A DNA stretch of 64,000 bases from Duodenibacillus intestinigallinarum (GCA_019117105.1 DXAH01000050.1:82419-146418), one strand, 5' to 3'; positions 1 through 9,525 are shown, numbered from the stretch's first letter. Translations and numbers: made by a program. The notes: generated by a model not told the origin, from the letters alone.

Positions 1-1
1 T

Positions 2-589
2 TGTGCTGACGTTTGCCGCGCCAAGGTACGCGATGAAGGTGCTTACTACGCCAACCATGTCTATAACCCATTCTTCTACGAGGGCATGAAGGCGTACATC
101 TACGAAACGCTTGAGCAGCTCGGGCGCATTCCGGCGCACATCGTCGTGCCGGTAGGCAACGGCACGCTCTTTATCGGTGTGGTCAAGGCGCTCGAACATC
201 TCGAGAAATCTGGTGCAATCGATAAGTTTCCGCAGATCATCGCGCTGCAAAGCGAAAACTGCGATCCGCTTTATCGTGCAGTCAAAACGCATGACGCGCA
301 TCCGGCTTCGATTGTTCCGAAGCCCACGATGGCCGAAGGCATTGCGATCGGCGTGCCGATGCGCGGCGATGAGTTGCTCGACATGAGCTATCGCCATAAC
401 ATCGCGTTTGTTCGTGCGCCGGAAGAAAAAATTTTGGAAGCCCGCGCCAAGATCGCCGCCCGCGGCATTTACTGTGAGCACACGACGGCGGCCAATTACG
501 CGGCTTATCTGGCCTACTGCGAGGAGCATGGTCCCACGCCCGACACCTTGATCACGATGTGCGGCGCCGGTATTAAGTCCGACCACTGA
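2..589 (+). CDS. PLP-dependent enzyme, threonine synthase-like (C-terminal part)
   Basis: The frame is open from the first bases of the window, so the gene starts outside it and only about 195 C-terminal residues are seen. The glycine-rich stretch VVPVGNGTLFIGVV is the phosphate-binding loop typical of fold-type II pyridoxal-phosphate enzymes, and the flanking sequence resembles threonine synthase-like proteins, which release phosphate from O-phosphohomoserine. The Schiff-base lysine would lie in the missing N-terminal part. The exact substrate cannot be fixed from this piece; another beta-family PLP lyase is possible. A 226-bp gap without a recognisable gene separates it from pgi. Confidence 0.7.
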   Translation, partial: CADVCRAKVRDEGAYYANHVYNPFFYEGMKAYIYETLEQLGRIPAHIVVPVGNGTLFIGVVKALEHLEKSGAIDKFPQIIALQSENCDPLYRAVKTHDAHPASIVPKPTMAEGIAIGVPMRGDELLDMSYRHNIAFVRAPEEKILEARAKIAARGIYCEHTTAANYAAYLAYCEEHGPTPDTLITMCGAGIKSDH

Positions 590-815
590 TTTTCGACAAG
601 TCCTGACGGCTGGGAGAGCTCGGAGACATGCGTTTTCGGGCTCTTTTTGCGTCCGGATTTCGGGAGACGTTTGCCGAAATTTTGTTTGGATGCGTGCAAG
701 CAAAGTTTTCCAAACCTTGCAGAGGACGCTTTTTGCTCAACGCTTGGCTACACTCTCCAGATGTGGCGCCTGCAATCCAGATGCGGGCAACCGATGAACA
801 ACAGAAGATAAAAAC

Positions 816-2219
816 ATGGCTTCCAACACCGTTCCGTTTTTGCGCGACACACTTTCTCGAACCACTTTTCCCGCCTGCGGACTGACGCTTGACATCGGGC
901 GGCAGCGTATGACGGAAGCCGACTTCAATTCGCTTTTGGAAATCGCCCGCGAAAAGGGCGTTCTGGGAGCAAATGCGGCGATGCGAGAAGGCCAGATTGT
1001 CAATGCCAGCGAGGGCCGTGCTGCGTTGCACACCGCGTTGCGCGATCCGGCCGTAGGTGCGCCTTTTCACAAGGAAGTGCAAGAGGCGCTCGAACACATG
1101 TGCGCCTTTGCCGACGATGTTCGATCGGGACGCCGCCGCGGTTGCCGTGGCGATACGATCACCGATGTGATCAATGTGGGTATCGGCGGCTCCGAAGTGG
1201 GTCCCAAGACGGTTTACCAGGCGCTTCGCACGACCCGCGAACAGGTGCGGCTGCACTTTCTGGCTGCAGCCGACGGCGTGTCGTTTGACCGTATCGTGGG
1301 CGACCTCAATCCCTTCAAGACGCTCGTGATTGTCTCATCCAAGAGCTTTACGACCCGCGAAACGGCAGTCAACGCCGCCGCCATCGATCAGTGGCTTTTG
1401 GAAGCCGGCATTTCGGGTGAGGACCGCGCGCGTCATATGGTGGTGATCTCGGCCAACAAGAATGCCGCCCGCGAAATGAATCTGCCAGAAGAAAACTTCT
1501 TCCCGATTTGGGAGTGGGTGGGCGGCAGATTCTCGGTGTGGTCCGCCATAGGTCTGGCCGATGCCGTGGCGCTCGGTTCGGATGCATTCCGAGCGCTGCT
1601 CGACGGCGCGCATGCCATGGACGTGCATGTGGCGCAGGCTCCTGCCGGTGAAAATTTGCCGCTGTTGCTTGCCCTGATCTCCTACTGGAATTCGACTCGC
1701 CTGGGTATCGGACAGCATTGCTTCCTGCCTTACGACGAACGTCTGCGCACCATGGTGATGTGGCTGCAGCAGCTTGAAATGGAAAGCCTCGGCAAGCACG
1801 TGGGCTCTGACGGCGCGCTCATTGAAGGGGCGACGGGGCAGGCCATCTGGGGCGGTCACGGCAACGAATCGCAGCATTCGTTCTATCAGTGGTTGCGCGA
1901 AGGCACCGGATCGACCTCAATTGATCTCCTGTGGTGCGAAAAGCCCGGTCACCGTCACGCCGACCTGCACCGCGTACTGATTGCCAACGCCAAGGCTCAG
2001 GCCGAAGCGCTGATCACGCGTGAAGAAACTGACTGCTTCAATGCTGTATCCACGATCAGCATTGATCAGCTTGATGCGGCTCGTCTGGGGGCGCTGATGG
2101 CACTCTACGAACACAAGACCACGATGCTCGGTACTCTCTACGGCATCAATCCGTTTGACCAGCCCGGCGTCGAATTTGGCAAGAAGCTTTCGCGCCACGC
2201 CGAAGCGACGGTCATCTGA
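816..2219 (+). CDS. pgi: Glucose-6-phosphate isomerase
   Basis: Interconverts glucose 6-phosphate and fructose 6-phosphate in the cytosol (glycolysis and gluconeogenesis). Of 467 residues, it is shorter than the roughly 550-residue enterobacterial form. The sugar-phosphate-binding stretch NVGIGGSEVGPK is at about 120-131, the first family signature (VGGRFSVWSAIG) at about 235-246, and the second (FDQPGVEFGKKLSRH) near the C-terminus. The QHSFYQ segment is present. However, at the place where the well-studied enzymes carry the catalytic Glu in WGEPGTNGQH, this protein reads WGGHGNESQH, with Gly there and a Glu four residues later. The ATG at 816 opens directly into a normal PGI N-terminus. Transcribed alone or with waaC, 75 bp downstream. 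Confidence 0.93.
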   Translation: MASNTVPFLRDTLSRTTFPACGLTLDIGRQRMTEADFNSLLEIAREKGVLGANAAMREGQIVNASEGRAALHTALRDPAVGAPFHKEVQEALEHMCAFADDVRSGRRRGCRGDTITDVINVGIGGSEVGPKTVYQALRTTREQVRLHFLAAADGVSFDRIVGDLNPFKTLVIVSSKSFTTRETAVNAAAIDQWLLEAGISGEDRARHMVVISANKNAAREMNLPEENFFPIWEWVGGRFSVWSAIGLADAVALGSDAFRALLDGAHAMDVHVAQAPAGENLPLLLALISYWNSTRLGIGQHCFLPYDERLRTMVMWLQQLEMESLGKHVGSDGALIEGATGQAIWGGHGNESQHSFYQWLREGTGSTSIDLLWCEKPGHRHADLHRVLIANAKAQAEALITREETDCFNAVSTISIDQLDAARLGALMALYEHKTTMLGTLYGINPFDQPGVEFGKKLSRHAEATVI

Positions 2220-2294
2220 GACTGCCCGAAACAATCCGGCTTGGGGCGGCAGTTCGCCGCCTTGCGCTCTTTGATTTACGAATAAACAGCGGAT

Positions 2295-3272
2295 ATGCCC
2301 AAAAAGATTCTCATCATCAAGTCTTCGTCAATGGGTGACATCGTGCACGCGCTGCCGGTGGCCTACGACATCAAGAAGCACTTTCCCGATTGCGAATTGA
2401 GTTGGGTGGTCGAGGAGAGCTTTACTGACATTCCGAAGCTTTCGCCTTATGTGGACAAGCTTGTAGTGACGGCTTTCCGGCGTTGGCGCAAGCACATTTT
2501 TTCTGCGTCTGTGCGAGGCGAGATCATTGCCGTTCGTCGGGCGCTCGCAGAAGCCAAGTACGACATTGTCATCGACTTGCAGGGGCTGATCCGTACGGCC
2601 GTTGTGGCGCGTTGGGCCGGTGTCGAGAGCGTTGGCTATTCGAAGGAAAACATCAAGGAACCTCTGGCGGCACGCTTTTACAGCCGTACGTTGCCGGTAT
2701 CTAACAAACTGGTGCCGGTGGTTCGCTACCGCACTATGGCCGCGCAGGCATTGGGGTACACGCTGCAAGACGAGGATCTTCACTACGGACTTGACGTCAA
2801 GCCGATGACGCCGACGGGTGTCAGAACACCCTACGCCGCGCTGACCGTGAATACGAGCCGAGCTGAAAAGCTGTGGCCCAAGAGCCGTTGGACGGAGGTG
2901 GCTCGCGAATTGGCCGAAGACGGGGTCATGAGCGTGCTTTTCTGGGGCAACGACAAGGAAAGAGCTTATTGCGAAGAGATTGCCTCGAGCGTGCCGGGAC
3001 AGGTGGTTGTTCTGCCGCGCCTGAGCCTCAGAGCCATTGCGGAAGTGATTGCCGGAGCGCGTTGTCTGCTTGGTGTTGATACGGGGCTTACGCATCTGGG
3101 TGCGGCGCTTGGCATCCCTTCCGTGGGAATCATTGTTGGGACGAGTGCCGAGCTTTTTTCGTTGGTTTCCGAGAGTGCCTGCGCAACTGTGGGCGACAAG
3201 GGCGTGATTCCCCAGCCCGAAGAAGTGCTAGCGGCCATGCATTCTGTCCTGGCCCAGGCGGCCGACTCCTAA
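2295..3272 (+). CDS. waaC: Lipopolysaccharide heptosyltransferase I
   Basis: Adds the first L-glycero-D-manno-heptose to Kdo in the LPS inner core, at the cytoplasmic face of the inner membrane. The 325-residue length is normal for the family. The N-terminus (ILIIKSSSMGDIVHALPV) is the typical start of the GT9 first Rossmann domain. The C-terminal domain has the donor-site region around DTGLTHLGAALG. It lies directly before waaA, the Kdo transferase that makes the acceptor, so the two form an LPS-core unit. The ribosome-binding site is weak. Confidence 0.93.
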   Translation: MPKKILIIKSSSMGDIVHALPVAYDIKKHFPDCELSWVVEESFTDIPKLSPYVDKLVVTAFRRWRKHIFSASVRGEIIAVRRALAEAKYDIVIDLQGLIRTAVVARWAGVESVGYSKENIKEPLAARFYSRTLPVSNKLVPVVRYRTMAAQALGYTLQDEDLHYGLDVKPMTPTGVRTPYAALTVNTSRAEKLWPKSRWTEVARELAEDGVMSVLFWGNDKERAYCEEIASSVPGQVVVLPRLSLRAIAEVIAGARCLLGVDTGLTHLGAALGIPSVGIIVGTSAELFSLVSESACATVGDKGVIPQPEEVLAAMHSVLAQAADS

Positions 3273-3296
3273 CTGAATTTTTTAAAGGCGCATGCG

Positions 3297-4583
3297 ATGC
3301 TGATTTCGACGCTTTACCGAGGGTTGACCTACTGCGCATTGCCGCTGGCAAAGTGCTATCTCCGAAAGAGGGCCCGCAAGCAGCCCGACTATCTCAAGCA
3401 CTGGGATGAACGTTTCGGTTGGTGCCGTTACCCGGCTCCCGAAAAGCCACGCCTGTGGCTACACGCTGTGAGCGTCGGCGAAACCGCTGCGGCACGTACG
3501 CTGATCGATGCCTTTTTGACGGAAAATTCGGAAGCTGAAATTTTGCTGACCTGCATGACTCCGACGGGGCGCGATACGGGTGCCAAGATCGCCGAGCGCT
3601 ATCCGGGACGGATTGTGCAGTGCTATCTGCCCTACGACAATCCGCGCCTCATGGCTAAATTTTTCGACGAAACGAAGCCCGTGATGGGTGTCGTGATGGA
3701 AACGGAAGTCTGGCCCAACATGATGCAGGAGGCCGTCAAGCGCCGCATTCCCGTGGTGCTTGCCAACGCGCGTGAATCGGAAAAAAGCGCGGGGCAGGCA
3801 AGATTGGTCGCTTCGCTGATGGGGCCGGCATTTGCTTCCTTCACCGCCGTGCTTGCGCAGAGCCAAGAGGATGCCGAGCGACTTAAGGCCTTGGGCGCGA
3901 ACAACATCCACGTTTGCGGGTCAGTGAAGTTTGACATCCGCCCGGATCCCAAACAGGTTGAGCTTGCCGCAAAGATCAAGAGTGCCTTCAAGAAGAAAGT
4001 CATTTTGCTGGCCAGTACGCGCGAGGGCGAAGAGGCGATGTTTTCGCCGCATATCGCCGAGCATCTCGAAGAGGCTATTTTTCTGGTCGTGCCTCGTCAC
4101 CCGCAGCGTTTTGATGAAGTGGCCGACATTTTCAAGCGCTCGGGTTGCCGCGTGATTCGCAGAAGCGAAGATCCCGAGTTTGCGGGGCTTGCCGAAGGGC
4201 CTGCGGTGCTTCTCGGCGACACGATGGGGGAGATGAGCCTTTATTGTGCTCTGTCCGACGTTTGTATCATGGGCGGTAGTTTCGGACAGTTCGGTTGCCA
4301 GAATCTGATTGAGCCGGCCGCTTCCGGTTCGCCCGTGCTGGTGGGCTCGAGCACGTTTAATTTTGCAAAGGCGGTGGCCGATGCGCTGGCTGAGGGCGGA
4401 GCCGTGCACGCGGCGCATCCCCGTGATGCTGTGGAAACGGCGCTTTCCTGGTTTGTCGATGGAACGTTGGCCGAACGAAGTCGCCGCGCGTTGGTATTTG
4501 CGTCGCTTTATACAGGCGCCACGCAGCGTCAGATGCAGTTTGTGAGAGGAATATGGGCGCAAGAAACATCAAAAATGTCTTGA
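3297..4583 (+). CDS. waaA: 3-deoxy-D-manno-octulosonic acid (Kdo) transferase
   Basis: Transfers Kdo from CMP-Kdo to lipid A precursor at the inner membrane, an essential step of LPS assembly. The 428 residues match the usual length. The N-terminal membrane anchor (LISTLYRGLTYCALPLAK) is followed by the first Rossmann domain with LWLHAVSVGE. The C-terminal half has the nucleotide-sugar-binding region with MGGSFGQFGCQNLIEPAASG, the familiar GGSF...H/C-N-x-x-E-P/A-A motif. It follows waaC by 24 bp. Its last 31 bp overlap thiD in another frame, so the two are probably translationally coupled. Confidence 0.94.
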   Translation: MLISTLYRGLTYCALPLAKCYLRKRARKQPDYLKHWDERFGWCRYPAPEKPRLWLHAVSVGETAAARTLIDAFLTENSEAEILLTCMTPTGRDTGAKIAERYPGRIVQCYLPYDNPRLMAKFFDETKPVMGVVMETEVWPNMMQEAVKRRIPVVLANARESEKSAGQARLVASLMGPAFASFTAVLAQSQEDAERLKALGANNIHVCGSVKFDIRPDPKQVELAAKIKSAFKKKVILLASTREGEEAMFSPHIAEHLEEAIFLVVPRHPQRFDEVADIFKRSGCRVIRRSEDPEFAGLAEGPAVLLGDTMGEMSLYCALSDVCIMGGSFGQFGCQNLIEPAASGSPVLVGSSTFNFAKAVADALAEGGAVHAAHPRDAVETALSWFVDGTLAERSRRALVFASLYTGATQRQMQFVRGIWAQETSKMS

Positions 4584-5377
4584 CGATTGCAGGCGTCGAC
4601 CCTTCCGGCGGCGCCGGTGTTTTGGCCGACGTCAAGGTGATGTCGGCGCTGGGAACGTTTGCAACCGGTGTCATCGCCGCTTTGACGGCTCAAAACACGA
4701 AGGCCGTGACGGGTGTGATGCCTGTCCCCGCTGCATTCGTAAAGGAACAGATTGATACCCTTTTTGCCGACGTGCGTATTGATGCCGTCAAGATTGGCAT
4801 GTTGGGCGCTCAGGACGTAATGGCTGCCGTGGCTCAGGCTTTGCGTGCGCACGAGGCGCCTAAGATCGTGCTCGATACGGTGATGGTGGCCAAAAGTGGC
4901 GATCGTCTGATGCCGGACGACGCCGTGGCTTTCTTTAAGGAAGAGTTGCTGCCGTTGGCTGACGTGATTACGCCCAATTTGCCGGAAGCGTCCGTTCTGC
5001 TCGGTCATGACGTGCGAGACATGAAGGACATGTACGCAGCCGCGCAGGAGCTCTGGGACATGTGCGGCGGCAAGACTGCCGTGTATCTCAAAGGCGGACA
5101 CAGTGTGGAAGAAACGCTGCGCGACGTCTTCTACGACGGGAAGGCTTTCATAGACCTTGACGGCCCTCGCGTGCACACGAAAAACACGCATGGTACAGGC
5201 TGTTCTCTGTCTTCGGCCATTGCGGCACTCTGGGCGCGTACCGAAGATCTGCCGCAGGCCGTGCGTTTGGCTCGCCGCTATATCGAAGAGGCCATCACGG
5301 CCTCGGACGATCTGACAGTGGGAAGCGGCCACGGTCCGATTCATCATTTCGTGCGCTTCGAGTCGCTTTTTTCCTGA
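4553..5377 (+). CDS. thiD: Hydroxymethylpyrimidine/phosphomethylpyrimidine kinase
   Basis: Phosphorylates HMP and HMP-phosphate to HMP-diphosphate for thiamine synthesis or salvage; cytosolic, ribokinase family. The N-terminus (VLTIAGVDPSGGAGVLADVK) is diagnostic for ThiD, and the C-terminal NTHGTGCSLSSAIAA carries the anion hole and catalytic Asp/Gly-region of the family (here THGTGC). The 274 residues are normal. The ATG lies inside the end of waaA (31-bp overlap), and there is no room for its own promoter or a TPP riboswitch, so expression follows the LPS genes. No other thiamine genes are in the window. Confidence 0.94.
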   Translation: MGARNIKNVLTIAGVDPSGGAGVLADVKVMSALGTFATGVIAALTAQNTKAVTGVMPVPAAFVKEQIDTLFADVRIDAVKIGMLGAQDVMAAVAQALRAHEAPKIVLDTVMVAKSGDRLMPDDAVAFFKEELLPLADVITPNLPEASVLLGHDVRDMKDMYAAAQELWDMCGGKTAVYLKGGHSVEETLRDVFYDGKAFIDLDGPRVHTKNTHGTGCSLSSAIAALWARTEDLPQAVRLARRYIEEAITASDDLTVGSGHGPIHHFVRFESLFS

Positions 5378-5580
5378 GAAACACGGTTTCTTTCATGACC
5401 TAGCTCGAGCTTGAATGCCTCTTTGCACACAAGGCGTTGAAATGCTGAATCTGTGCTAAGAAAAGGCGTTGGCACCGCGGTATGAGGCAAGACCACTGCG
5501 GTAAAATCAAAAACTCGGACGTAAGTTTCCGAGAGCCTGGCGCGTTTGCCGGCGTAATGATCAAGAATGGATACGGAGAT

Positions 5581-6834
5581 ATGCAGAAACTCAGAATTGT
5601 CGGCGGTCGTCGCCTTGTCGGACAAGTAAAGGCATCTGGTGCCAAAAACGCCGCGTTGCCGATCATTGCCGCGGCGCTTTTAACGGCCGACGATGTGGTG
5701 CTGCACAACGTTCCGGATCTCGCTGACGTGCGCACAATGGCCAAACTTCTCGAGGGCATGGGCGTGACGTTCGAAGAGCTGGGCAACGGCTCGGTTCGCA
5801 TCAATGCGGGCAATCTCACCTCCACGCAGGCTCCGTACGAGCTCGTCAAGACAATGCGTGCTTCCGTTGTGGTGCTCGGACCTCTGACGACGCGTTTCGG
5901 CAACGCACGAGTTTCTCTACCGGGTGGCTGCTCGATCGGCGCGCGACCGGTCGATCAACACATTAAGGCGCTCAAGATGATGGGCGCGGAAATCGAAATC
6001 GATCATGGTTACATGCAGGCTCGCGCCGGCCGCCTGAAGGGTTGCCGCATCGTGCCCGACATGGTCACGGTGACCGGCACCGAGAACATCATGATGGCCG
6101 CGGCACTTGCCGAGGGTACGACCGTGATTGAAAACGCGGCGCGCGAACCCGAAGTCATGGATCTGGCCGAATGTCTCAACAAGATGGGCGCAAAGATCAC
6201 GGGTGCGGGTACGCCTCAGATCGTGATCGAAGGTGTGGAAAAGCTTCACGGCTGCGAACACTCCGTCATCGCCGATCGCATCGAAACGGGCACGTTCCTG
6301 TGTGCGGCGCTGGCCACCGGCGGCGATGTGATGGTGACCGATACGGTGCCTTGGGCGATGGAAGCGGTTATCGGCAAGCTGCGCGAAGCGGGCGGCGACG
6401 TGGAAGTCGGCGAGGATTGGATTCGCGCCAAGATTTCGGGACGTCCCAAGGCCGTGGACGTGCGCACTATTCCGCATCCTGGCTTTCCGACGGACATGCA
6501 GGCGCAGTTTATGGCGCTCGATGCCGTTGCCCAGGGCACCGGCCGCATCGTGGAAACCATTTTCGAAAATCGCTTCATGCACGTGCCCGAGTTGCAGCGC
6601 ATGGGAGCGGACATTCACGTCGATGGTCACACGGCCGTGGTGCAGGGCGTTGAAAAGCTCGACGCAGCCAATGTGATGGCCACCGACCTGCGCGCTTCGG
6701 CGTGTCTTGTCATTGCGGCGTTGGCAGCACAGGGCGAGTCTGTCATTGAACGCATCTACCATCTGGATCGTGGTTACGAACACATTGAAGCCAAGCTTTC
6801 TGCGTTGGGAGCGCAGATCGAACGGTTAAACTAG
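5581..6834 (+). CDS. murA: UDP-N-acetylglucosamine 1-carboxyvinyltransferase
   Basis: First committed step of peptidoglycan synthesis: transfers enolpyruvate from PEP to UDP-GlcNAc in the cytosol. I chose the ATG at 5581 because it gives MQKLRIVGGRRL, the standard MurA start, with GGAG just upstream. The frame stays open upstream to 5482, but that extension has no family counterpart. The 417 residues are normal. The PEP- and fosfomycin-reactive cysteine is Cys117 in the loop LPGGCSIGARPVDQH, so the protein should be of the fosfomycin-sensitive type at this position. It heads the his operon, the usual Burkholderiales arrangement. Confidence 0.95.
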   Translation: MQKLRIVGGRRLVGQVKASGAKNAALPIIAAALLTADDVVLHNVPDLADVRTMAKLLEGMGVTFEELGNGSVRINAGNLTSTQAPYELVKTMRASVVVLGPLTTRFGNARVSLPGGCSIGARPVDQHIKALKMMGAEIEIDHGYMQARAGRLKGCRIVPDMVTVTGTENIMMAAALAEGTTVIENAAREPEVMDLAECLNKMGAKITGAGTPQIVIEGVEKLHGCEHSVIADRIETGTFLCAALATGGDVMVTDTVPWAMEAVIGKLREAGGDVEVGEDWIRAKISGRPKAVDVRTIPHPGFPTDMQAQFMALDAVAQGTGRIVETIFENRFMHVPELQRMGADIHVDGHTAVVQGVEKLDAANVMATDLRASACLVIAALAAQGESVIERIYHLDRGYEHIEAKLSALGAQIERLN

Positions 6835-6870
6835 ATCCAAAACCAAAAAAGAAAACAATAAGGCGCAGAA

Positions 6871-7524
6871 ATGATTACGCTTGCTCTATCGAAAGGACGA
6901 ATCTTTGAGGAGGTGTTGCCGTTTCTGGCCGCCGCCGGCATTCGTCCGCTGGAAAATCCGGAAGACTCGCGCAAGCTCATGATCGGAACGAATCGGGAGG
7001 ATCTCCGTATCGTGGTGCTTCGTGCAACAGATGTGCCGACGTACGTGCAGTACGGCGCGGCAGACCTTGGCGTTGCCGGCTGGGATTCGCTCTATGAGCA
7101 CGGCGGCAACGGCCTGTACGTGCCCGTGGATTTGGGCATCGCCCGCTGCCGCATGAGCGTGGCCGCTCCCCGCGGCTTTGACTGGGATACCAATGTTCGC
7201 CGCGGCAGCCGCATCCGCGTGGCGACCAAGTACATCAAGTGGTCGCGAGACTACTTCGCCTGCGAAGGCGTTCACGTTGACCTCATCAAGCTATACGGTT
7301 CCATGGAGCTTGCCCCGATTGCCGGACTGGCCGACGCCATCGTTGATCTGGTGAGTACTGGGGCGACACTCAAAGCCAACAATATGGTGGAGATTAAGAC
7401 GATTGCGCCGATTTCATCGCGCCTCATCGTCAATCAGGCTGCCATGAAGCTCAAGCGTGAAGAACTGATGCCGATCATGGACGCCATGCGCTCGGTTGCC
7501 GAAGAGCGCCGTCGAAAGGAATAA
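6871..7524 (+). CDS. hisG: ATP phosphoribosyltransferase, short form
   Basis: First step of histidine synthesis: condenses ATP and PRPP. At 217 residues it is the short form, which lacks the C-terminal regulatory domain and needs the HisZ subunit; hisZ is not in this window. The N-terminus ITLALSKGRIFEEVLPFL and the segment GAADLGVAGWDSL are family hallmarks. The PRPP-binding loop region is near DLVSTGATLKANNM. It follows murA by 36 bp and precedes hisD by 27 bp on the same strand. Confidence 0.95.
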   Translation: MITLALSKGRIFEEVLPFLAAAGIRPLENPEDSRKLMIGTNREDLRIVVLRATDVPTYVQYGAADLGVAGWDSLYEHGGNGLYVPVDLGIARCRMSVAAPRGFDWDTNVRRGSRIRVATKYIKWSRDYFACEGVHVDLIKLYGSMELAPIAGLADAIVDLVSTGATLKANNMVEIKTIAPISSRLIVNQAAMKLKREELMPIMDAMRSVAEERRRKE

Positions 7525-7551
7525 GAACGCAAGATTTGTAGGGAGGAAATA

Positions 7552-8856
7552 ATGCAGATTCGTCGTTTGTCGTCTGCCGAGGCAGACTTCCAAAAGAAAT
7601 TCAGTGAATTGGTGGCCGTTGACGCGAGTGTTGATCCGGAGATCACGCGTCGGGCCGAAGCGATTGTCGATGATGTGCGTGAGCGTGGCGATGCGGCCGT
7701 GCTCGAATACACGGCGCGCTTTGACCGACTGCCCGCAGAAAAGCTTTCCGATCTGGTGATCTCGGCCGAAGAGATGCGTCAGGCGCTCGAGACGCTGCCT
7801 GAAGATCAGCGCACGGCTCTTGAAGAAGCGGCTCGCCGCATCCGCGTGTTCCACGAAAACGAACTCGAAAAGAGCTTCACGGTTTGCGACGAATACGGCA
7901 ACAAGTTGGGGCAGCGTGTCACGCCCGTCGACTCGGTCGGTCTGTATGTCCCGGGCGGTCTGGCGGCCTATCCGAGTTCCGTTCTGATGAACGCGATGCC
8001 GGCTCTGGTCGCAGGCGTCAAGCGTATCGAAATGGTAGTGCCCACTCCTGGCGGACAGAAGAATCAATTGGTTCTGGCTGCTGCAAGTCTGGCCGGCGTG
8101 TCCCGCGCCTTTACGATCGGCGGCGCGCAAGCTGTGGCAGCTCTTGCTTACGGTACCGAAACGATCGAGCCGGTCGACAAGATCGTGGGCCCGGGCAACG
8201 CTTATGTGGCGGCAGCTAAACGTAAGGTGTTCGGCCGCGTGGGTATCGACATGATCGCCGGCCCCTCCGAGATTCTCGTCATTTGCGACGGCAAGACCGA
8301 TCCGGACTGGATTGCGATGGATCTTTTCAGTCAGGCCGAGCACGACGTGCTCGCGCAGGCGGTGTTGCTCACGCCCGACGCGGCTTTTGCCGATGCGGTC
8401 GAAGCCTCGATGGATCGTCAGATCGAATCGATGCCGCGCAAGGACATCATCCGTCAGTCGCTTGCCAACCGCGGCGCCATTATCGTCACTCGCGATTTGG
8501 AGGAAGCCTGTCGCATTGCCGATACGATCGCTCCTGAACATTTGGAAATGAGCACGGATGATCCGGAAAAGTGGGCAGATCTGATTCACCACGCAGGCGC
8601 CATTTTCCTGGGCCGCTACTCGTCCGAAGCACTTGGCGACTACTGCGCTGGTCCCAACCACGTGCTGCCGACGAGCCGCACGGCCCGCTTCTCTTCGCCG
8701 TTGGGCGTTTATGACTTCCAGAAACGTACGAGCATGATTTACGTGCAACAGCAGGGCGTTACGCCTCTGGCACGCATAGCCGAATGCCTGGGTAAGGGCG
8801 AGTCGCTTTATGCTCACGCCGCCAGTGCCCACTACCGTATTCAGGACGAAAAGTAA
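7552..8856 (+). CDS. hisD: Histidinol dehydrogenase
   Basis: Oxidises L-histidinol to L-histidine in two NAD-dependent steps; zinc enzyme, cytosolic. The 434 residues are typical. Visible family features are PVDSVGLYVPGG (about 123-134), the NAD region VDKIVGPGNAYVAAAK, the stretch IAGPSEILVI and the zinc/catalytic segment IAPEHLE with SVAQAEHD-like FSQAEHDVLAQ. A clear ribosome-binding site (GGGAGGAA) precedes the ATG at 7552. In many relatives hisC follows here; in this window hisB follows directly. Confidence 0.95.
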   Translation: MQIRRLSSAEADFQKKFSELVAVDASVDPEITRRAEAIVDDVRERGDAAVLEYTARFDRLPAEKLSDLVISAEEMRQALETLPEDQRTALEEAARRIRVFHENELEKSFTVCDEYGNKLGQRVTPVDSVGLYVPGGLAAYPSSVLMNAMPALVAGVKRIEMVVPTPGGQKNQLVLAAASLAGVSRAFTIGGAQAVAALAYGTETIEPVDKIVGPGNAYVAAAKRKVFGRVGIDMIAGPSEILVICDGKTDPDWIAMDLFSQAEHDVLAQAVLLTPDAAFADAVEASMDRQIESMPRKDIIRQSLANRGAIIVTRDLEEACRIADTIAPEHLEMSTDDPEKWADLIHHAGAIFLGRYSSEALGDYCAGPNHVLPTSRTARFSSPLGVYDFQKRTSMIYVQQQGVTPLARIAECLGKGESLYAHAASAHYRIQDEK

Positions 8857-8937
8857 TCGGCATAAACCTGTAGCACGGGCGTGGCCGAGGCCGGCGCCCG
8901 CTCGGGTTCAATCAACGATGTTAGGGAGTATCCGTTG

Positions 8938-9525
8938 ATGCGTACCGCAGCCATTTCGCGCAACACGAAAGAAACGCAAATCAAGGTGCATCTGAATTTG
9001 GACGGCACCGGTCGTTGCGCCGTGAACACGGGCATCGGTTTTTTTGATCACATGCTTGAGCAGATCGCCCGCCATGGATTGATGGACCTGGAAGCGCAGG
9101 TCGAGGGCGACCTCTACGTCGACGGCCATCACACGGTCGAAGATGCTGGCATTGTGTTTGGCCAGGCGCTCAAGGAAGCGCTCGGCGACAAAAAGGGCAT
9201 CGTGCGCTACGGTCAGGCATGCATACCGCTCGACGAATCGTTGTCGCGCGTTGTGCTTGATCTTTCCGGGCGTCCGGGGTTGTATTTCTCGTGTGACTTC
9301 GCCGCGCCGATGATCGGCGCACTCGACTCGCAGCTTGTGCGCGAGTTTTTCCAAGCGGTTTCCAATCATGCCGGCATGACGCTTCACATCGATAATCTCA
9401 AGGGAGAGAACGCTCACCATCAGGCCGAGTCGATCTTTAAGGCGTTTGCGCGTGCGTTGCGTGCCGCGGTGGCAACCGATGCGCGCGCCGCCGATGTGAT
9501 TCCGAGCACGAAGGGTGCGCTATGA
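8938..9525 (+). CDS. hisB: Imidazoleglycerol-phosphate dehydratase
   Basis: Dehydrates IGP to imidazole acetol phosphate; manganese enzyme, cytosolic. I chose the ATG at 8938 (AGGGAG about 9 bases upstream) because it gives a 195-residue protein starting MRTAAISRNTKET, normal for monofunctional HisB. A GTG at 8881 would add 19 residues without family support. The metal-binding histidine motifs are visible: GFFDHMLEQIARHG, DGHHTVED and the C-terminal GENAHHQAESIFK. The stop overlaps the hisH start by 4 bp (ATGA), indicating coupling. Confidence 0.95.
   Translation: MRTAAISRNTKETQIKVHLNLDGTGRCAVNTGIGFFDHMLEQIARHGLMDLEAQVEGDLYVDGHHTVEDAGIVFGQALKEALGDKKGIVRYGQACIPLDESLSRVVLDLSGRPGLYFSCDFAAPMIGALDSQLVREFFQAVSNHAGMTLHIDNLKGENAHHQAESIFKAFARALRAAVATDARAADVIPSTKGAL

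Noticed and set aside
4500..4560. TPP riboswitch before thiD
   Set aside because: The upstream sequence is coding for waaA and shows no THI-box pattern.
5482..5580. Upstream extension of murA
   Set aside because: All MurA proteins start close to the KLRIVGG segment; the ATG at 5581 fits with GGAG upstream.
7414..8832. Open frame of about 470 codons antisense to hisD
   Set aside because: hisD is intact and conserved; the antisense product is His/Arg-rich without domains.
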